Assembly (NCBI RefSeq): GCF_016613535.2
Contig: NZ_CP071518.1
Location: 1,736,001-1,800,000 of the forward strand
Length of the DNA: 64,000 nucleotides
Direction: 5' to 3'
Source of the DNA: Lysobacter solisilvae
GTDB lineage: Bacteria > Pseudomonadota > Gammaproteobacteria > Xanthomonadales > Xanthomonadaceae
Part shown: in pieces, positions 60,520 to 64,000 of the stretch
Layout of the letters: every line of letters begins with the position of its first letter
How positions within the stretch are numbered: position 1 is the stretch's first letter
Made by a program: the position numbers and the translations under genes
The notes under the pieces: model-generated
What the model saw: only the letters and a program-made list of their open reading frames with translations
What the model was told of the DNA's origin: nothing
Database searches by the model: none

Positions 60520-62541
60520 TCAACGTTCCTTGGAAGCGAAAACTACGTTCGCGATGTCCCCCATGGGGATGGTGACCTCCACAGGGCCGTGCCAGTCTTC
60601 GATTCCTGTTGCGGTCAACTTGTGCCTCGGCCGCATGACAACCTCTGCATTGGCTGCCACGATTGCCTTGCAAGGCGACTTCAGCTTGTCGTTATGCTGC
60701 TTACCTGAGAAAAGAAAGAATGGCGCGCCAGAACGCTTGATCGACCATAGCGTATCGGCGGATTGGTAGTCGGCCCCGCCGAACTTCGGCGGACACTGAA
60801 GCCCTTCGACACGGACGACATCCCCAAGCAAGGGGGATTGGCCGAGCCTCTGCACGTAGTCGTCAAATACATACATCGCGATTACCGGATTTACCTTGAC
60901 TCCGAAAGCGGTTGCGCCTCGATCTTCCGGCGCGAGCAGGTCGCCGCTCGCGACCAGGCGTGCCTTGAGGTCAAAGGGCATCGCGCGCGGCAACAAATGG
61001 CGGACCATTGAAGACACGAAAGTCACCAGAGGCGCCGCTTGCGAAGTTCCACTCAGTCGCGTGAGGGACATCGTGTTGTCCGTCCAGGACTCGATCATGC
61101 AGCCAGGCGCGGCGATGTCGACCTTGTCCCCGCGATTGCTGAAGCTTGCGATCCGCCCATTGCCATCCAACGCGGCGACGGTCACTACATTGACCACCGA
61201 CTCGCCACCAAGTATCGCCGGATAGATGCTTCGAAGTTCGACATCTCCACTGTCATTGCCTGCCGCGACGACGAAGAGCGACAGCTGATGAGATTGAAAC
61301 AGGGGTGGGAATGCCGTCCGCACGCCATCTGCGCGCGGATCGGATCCCACGCCATCGTAGGCCAAGCTCATGTTGACGATCCATGGTGTGGTCTCGATGA
61401 TTTCAGTGCCCAGGGCCTTTGGTGCGCCATCAAACGGAACGTTCGTCGCGTCTGCGACATTGAGGACGGTCAAGCGCAGTGAATCCTGCAAGAGAGGAAC
61501 CTTGCTTCGGTCGCGCGCCGGGAAGTCGGGACCACCCAGGATGATGCCCGCAACGTGCGTGCCGTGGCCATAGATGGCAGGATCCTGCGATGTACCTCTC
61601 ACAGTAATGGGCAAGCGCGTTTCGACTAGGTCGTAGGCCTTGGCAATGTTTCCATTCGGACTGCTACGGAAGAAGCTGGGGTCGAACGGACTGTTTGCAA
61701 AACTACCGCTGGGATCGGCGCCCATGAAGCCGTTGTCCACGATCATTACATCCACTTCCATGGTGGGCTTGGCATGGCTCTTGCTGTGCAGCAGCGCCCG
61801 CTCAATGCTTGGGCCGTCCAGGGCAGCGCTGGCCTGTGTGCACTTCAGATCCGCGTTGCTCGCCAGGCGTGCCTCAATCGGTACGATGAGACGGCCCCTG
61901 GAGGCCTCAACCGCCTCTACCCCTTTCGCAGCCTCAATGTCGCTTGCGAGCTGCACCGCGAGGTTCGCCGCGTCAGGTCCTGAGATCGTGAACTTCACAG
62001 GCTGGGTGATGTATTTCGGGCGGAGGACGTCCCCGCGGTGCAGGTCCGCGAGTTTGTCCAGCGGCATGCCGAAATATTCCACCAGTTGCTTGTCGTCGGG
62101 CTTTTTCCCCGTCAAGCGTTCGAATAGAGCCGCCGCGTTATCGCTTTCCCGTACGACGATCTCAACGGGCTTCCCGCTGCTCGTAGCGTCGTACACATAC
62201 AGGCACGCCGGAAACATGGTGGGCGCCATCGGATCATCTAGCGGCATGTCCAGACTTAGGCCGGACATCCCGTTGGCTTTCTCGAGCGCGGGGAGGTAGC
62301 CGTCCTGCACCGATCCGCAAACCCGCTCGATGACCTGTCTGATCGTGGCGCCGGAGGCTTTTTCATCGGGCGAGACTTCCCGTGCGTTGGCGCTCTCGGC
62401 GATTGCTTTGACCAAGTCCCGATCGATGCTTTTCTTCACCGCCCTGACCATGATTTTGTGAAAATCGAAGGGGCCGCCTGCGCTTGCATTTGGCGCGGTG
62501 CAGAGGGTAAGCACTAGGACCCATACGGAGCAGGATTTCAT
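60520..62541 (-). CDS. subtilisin-like (S8) serine protease
   Basis: 673 residues. The signal peptide ends NASA. A long N-terminal region (about 22-260) of unknown fold includes SISGPDAANLAVQLAS-like repeats and may be a propeptide. S8 domain: Asp269 in DVMIVDNGF, His326 in YGHGTHVAGII, oxyanion Asn429 in VVAAGNDSG and Ser500 in LSGTSQAAP. NGRIASFSNRGDKVDIAAPG precedes the Ser loop as usual. After about residue 560 comes a further C-terminal domain. The gene lies two bases after the trypsin-like protease and before the lipoprotein. It is periplasmic or secreted. Confidence 0.9.
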   Translation of the reverse strand: MKSCSVWVLVLTLCTAPNASAGGPFDFHKIMVRAVKKSIDRDLVKAIAESANAREVSPDEKASGATIRQVIERVCGSVQDGYLPALEKANGMSGLSLDMPLDDPMAPTMFPACLYVYDATSSGKPVEIVVRESDNAAALFERLTGKKPDDKQLVEYFGMPLDKLADLHRGDVLRPKYITQPVKFTISGPDAANLAVQLASDIEAAKGVEAVEASRGRLIVPIEARLASNADLKCTQASAALDGPSIERALLHSKSHAKPTMEVDVMIVDNGFMGADPSGSFANSPFDPSFFRSSPNGNIAKAYDLVETRLPITVRGTSQDPAIYGHGTHVAGIILGGPDFPARDRSKVPLLQDSLRLTVLNVADATNVPFDGAPKALGTEIIETTPWIVNMSLAYDGVGSDPRADGVRTAFPPLFQSHQLSLFVVAAGNDSGDVELRSIYPAILGGESVVNVVTVAALDGNGRIASFSNRGDKVDIAAPGCMIESWTDNTMSLTRLSGTSQAAPLVTFVSSMVRHLLPRAMPFDLKARLVASGDLLAPEDRGATAFGVKVNPVIAMYVFDDYVQRLGQSPLLGDVVRVEGLQCPPKFGGADYQSADTLWSIKRSGAPFFLFSGKQHNDKLKSPCKAIVAANAEVVMRPRHKLTATGIEDWHGPVEVTIPMGDIANVVFASKER

Positions 62542-62543
62542 GG

Positions 62544-63563
62544 CTAGCTCCTACACGGAAACGTGCCCGCATCGCGGGTCACGCCGCAAACAATCTTGGC
62601 GTGGTTCGCATTGCGACCCTGCCAATCCTTGACCCACTGGCGGAACGCGGCCGTGCCCGTTGCGGATATCTTGGACACGATGTGATCGGAGCGTCCGGTG
62701 GCGCCAGGCGCGATAGCGGAGTTGACGCCCACGATGCGTCGTGCCCCCTTCTGGTCGAGCTGCGAAGCGCCCACGAACATGGGTCCGCCTGAGTCCCCGG
62801 GACAAAGTGCCGGCGTCGGTTTTCCCCGGGAATCGATCAGGACATAAGCGCCGTCGCTCAGGCGGCGTGTCGGTGCTCGTGCGATGCTGGCGTCGCCGAT
62901 TCGCAGGATGTTGGCCGATGCGGTGGAGACGACCTTGCGATTGACGATACGGGTGTCTATGCACCCATAGCCGGTCAACAATACGCGGTCTTTGCGCGCC
63001 AGCGTGCTGGTTGTATCAAGCACTTCGACGCGCAAAGCGGCGATCGCTTGTGGTGCGTCTCCACGATAGTCGATGACGCACAACGCGTAGTCTTCTGCCC
63101 CACGTGGCGCCGACGCATCCTTGGCAGGTGGCCGCCTGACATACGCTGGATGCCGTTCGCAGGCCATCGGATAGCGACTGCCGAATCTTTTGAGCGCGGC
63201 CTCTCGCAGCTTGCCGCGCTTGTCTTCCACGCAATGGGCTGCTGTTAGCAGGATGTTCGGTCCAATCAACGCGCCCGAGCAGGAGGCCTCGCCAAACTTC
63301 GCGAAGACCAATGCGGGCCAATCGCTGCGAGTGACCTTGATCCCGTTGGAAAGCGTGAACCTGCCGGAAGGGAGGCGCTCGTCCGCGAGTACGAAAGAGA
63401 TGTCCTCGGCTGTTTCGGCGGTCGGCGCCGCGGCTGGAGCTAAGGTCAGTGCTTGATTGGTTCGACTAGCGGCCTGGCTACAAGCTACGCAGCCGGCGAG
63501 GAGCGCCGAACCAAAAGCCCGCTTCGCTGTTGCGATCGACCCGAACGCATTCGCCCGGCGCAT
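62544..63563 (-). CDS. trypsin-like (S1) serine protease, lipoprotein or signal-anchored
   Basis: 339 residues; an N-terminus with GSALLAGCVACSQ gives a lipobox (Cys25, Cys28 alternative). The catalytic triad is complete: His110 in ILLTAAHCVED, Asp158 in GAEDYALCVID, Ser258 in LCPGDSGGPMFVG. Paired cysteines around His110 and Ser258 are typical of S1. The core is preceded by a region with LPSGRFTLSNGIKVTRSDWP. It is the first gene of the operon, with two bases to the subtilase. S1 proteases often activate zymogens, so it could process the subtilase (inference). Confidence 0.88.
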   Translation of the reverse strand: MRRANAFGSIATAKRAFGSALLAGCVACSQAASRTNQALTLAPAAAPTAETAEDISFVLADERLPSGRFTLSNGIKVTRSDWPALVFAKFGEASCSGALIGPNILLTAAHCVEDKRGKLREAALKRFGSRYPMACERHPAYVRRPPAKDASAPRGAEDYALCVIDYRGDAPQAIAALRVEVLDTTSTLARKDRVLLTGYGCIDTRIVNRKVVSTASANILRIGDASIARAPTRRLSDGAYVLIDSRGKPTPALCPGDSGGPMFVGASQLDQKGARRIVGVNSAIAPGATGRSDHIVSKISATGTAAFRQWVKDWQGRNANHAKIVCGVTRDAGTFPCRS

Positions 63564-63745
63564 GGCATGCCTCCATTCTGCTTGGCCGAAGTCCCTGTCT
63601 ACCGCGGCATGCTGCTAGCAATGAGAAGAACGCGCCTTGCACTGACCTATCGGCCACCTTGCTTGGCTCATCCCCCGCATGGGGGAGTGAGCGCCGCGAG
63701 CATCGGAGCCTGTCTCGTTCGTAGAGATCTTTGCCGCAATCGGCG

Positions 63746-63771
63746 TTACCTCGGATGAGGTAAGACCTCAT
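63746..63771. promoter_or_regulatory. overlapping inverted repeats upstream of the protease operon (gap 63564-63846)
   Basis: TTACCTC-GGAT-GAGGTAA (63746-63763) and ATGAGGT-AAG-ACCTCAT (63755-63771) share the central half-site, giving three alternating AGGT half-sites in 26 bp. It lies 183 bp upstream of the trypsin-like gene start, between it and the partial gene at the window edge. No -10/-35 stands out. The rest of the 283-bp gap shows nothing else recognisable. Confidence 0.4.
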
Positions 63772-63846
63772 TTGCCGCGCGAACGTCGCGGTCGCTGGCC
63801 AGTGCGCAGCCCCTTGAGTATCGCAATTCAGAAGCAGCTTGCCTTC

Positions 63847-64000
63847 TCAATCCTTCCCCAACCTCCGATACACCCGCACCACCACCTCCTCCGCCACCAG
63901 CATCACCACCACCACGATGATCAGCGGGATGATCCCGTGCCAGCGGCCGTCGAAGTGGACGTTCTCGCCGAACAGGAAGGTGATCGCGTCGAGGATCACG
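63847..64000 (-). CDS. membrane protein C-terminus (gene extends past the window)
   Basis: The last 50 residues of a minus-strand frame, ending at a TGA at 63849-63847. A hydrophobic segment (GIIPLIIVVVVMLVAEEVVV) is followed by a basic tail (RVYRRLGKD). Only one span is visible. The family cannot be named from this piece. Confidence 0.65.
   Translation of the reverse strand, partial: VILDAITFLFGENVHFDGRWHGIIPLIIVVVVMLVAEEVVVRVYRRLGKD

Overview
The window is high-GC gammaproteobacterial DNA. It looks like Lysobacteraceae/Xanthomonadaceae (Lysobacter or Luteimonas type). The basis is a complete Xanthomonas-order xps type II secretion (T2SS) operon (E-F-G-H-I-J-K-L-M-N-D), a one-chain PurL, a xerD-dsbC pair, REP elements with a REP-associated transposase, and integron attC repeats of the kind known from Xanthomonas. 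No rRNA, tRNA or CRISPR was seen.

Layout. (1) 1-3.3 kb, minus strand: a TIR-TM-TPR protein (cut by the window edge) beside a SLOG plus transmembrane-pair protein, a possible nucleotide-signal conflict pair. (2) 3.4-10.1 kb: RDD membrane protein, xerD, dsbC and purL (housekeeping). (3) 10.2-24.7 kb: an expansion of nine paralogous secreted right-handed beta-helix proteins, all on the minus strand. Two are broken (one amber codon, one 2-base deletion) within a few codons of the same conserved site. Nested inside the array (12.3-17.5 kb) is a glycosyltransferase/sulfotransferase island of two operons, with one glycosyltransferase frameshifted. (4) 24.9-36.9 kb: the T2SS operon, interrupted between gspE and gspF by a GIY-YIG gene flanked by REP hairpins, and between gspK and gspL by a 15-bp tandem repeat. 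(5) 37.0-43.7 kb: an integrase-less cassette array with about a dozen attC-like sites and small secreted or membrane ORFs, plus a serine protease and a VOC-fold protein. Several cassette proteins end in a tail encoded by the attC itself. (6) 44.0-49.6 kb: an Rhs/YD-repeat gene with two frameshifts and a probable immunity gene. (7) 49.8-50.6 kb: a RAYT transposase bounded by its inverted REP ends; related REPs lie at 41.57 and 43.8 kb. (8) 50.7-53.3 kb: a secreted protein and two GT2-type glycosyltransferases. (9) 53.6-59.2 kb: an intact 1678-aa Rhs protein whose C-terminus resembles an M15-type peptidase, followed by an exported immunity candidate. (10) 59.4-63.6 kb, minus strand: an operon of a trypsin-like lipoprotein protease, a subtilase and a lipoprotein. 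(11) The right edge holds the C-terminus of an unidentified membrane protein.

How it may work together: the beta-helix proteins carry Sec signals and conserved cysteines and sit divergently beside the T2SS, so they may be T2SS-secreted surface or extracellular proteins. The nested sulfo- and glycosyltransferases suggest modified surface polysaccharide. Regions 5-10 form an accessory zone of cassette array, REP/RAYT, Rhs toxins and protease operon, with base composition visibly less GC-rich than the core. Domain assignments come from reading motifs by eye; no database search was run.
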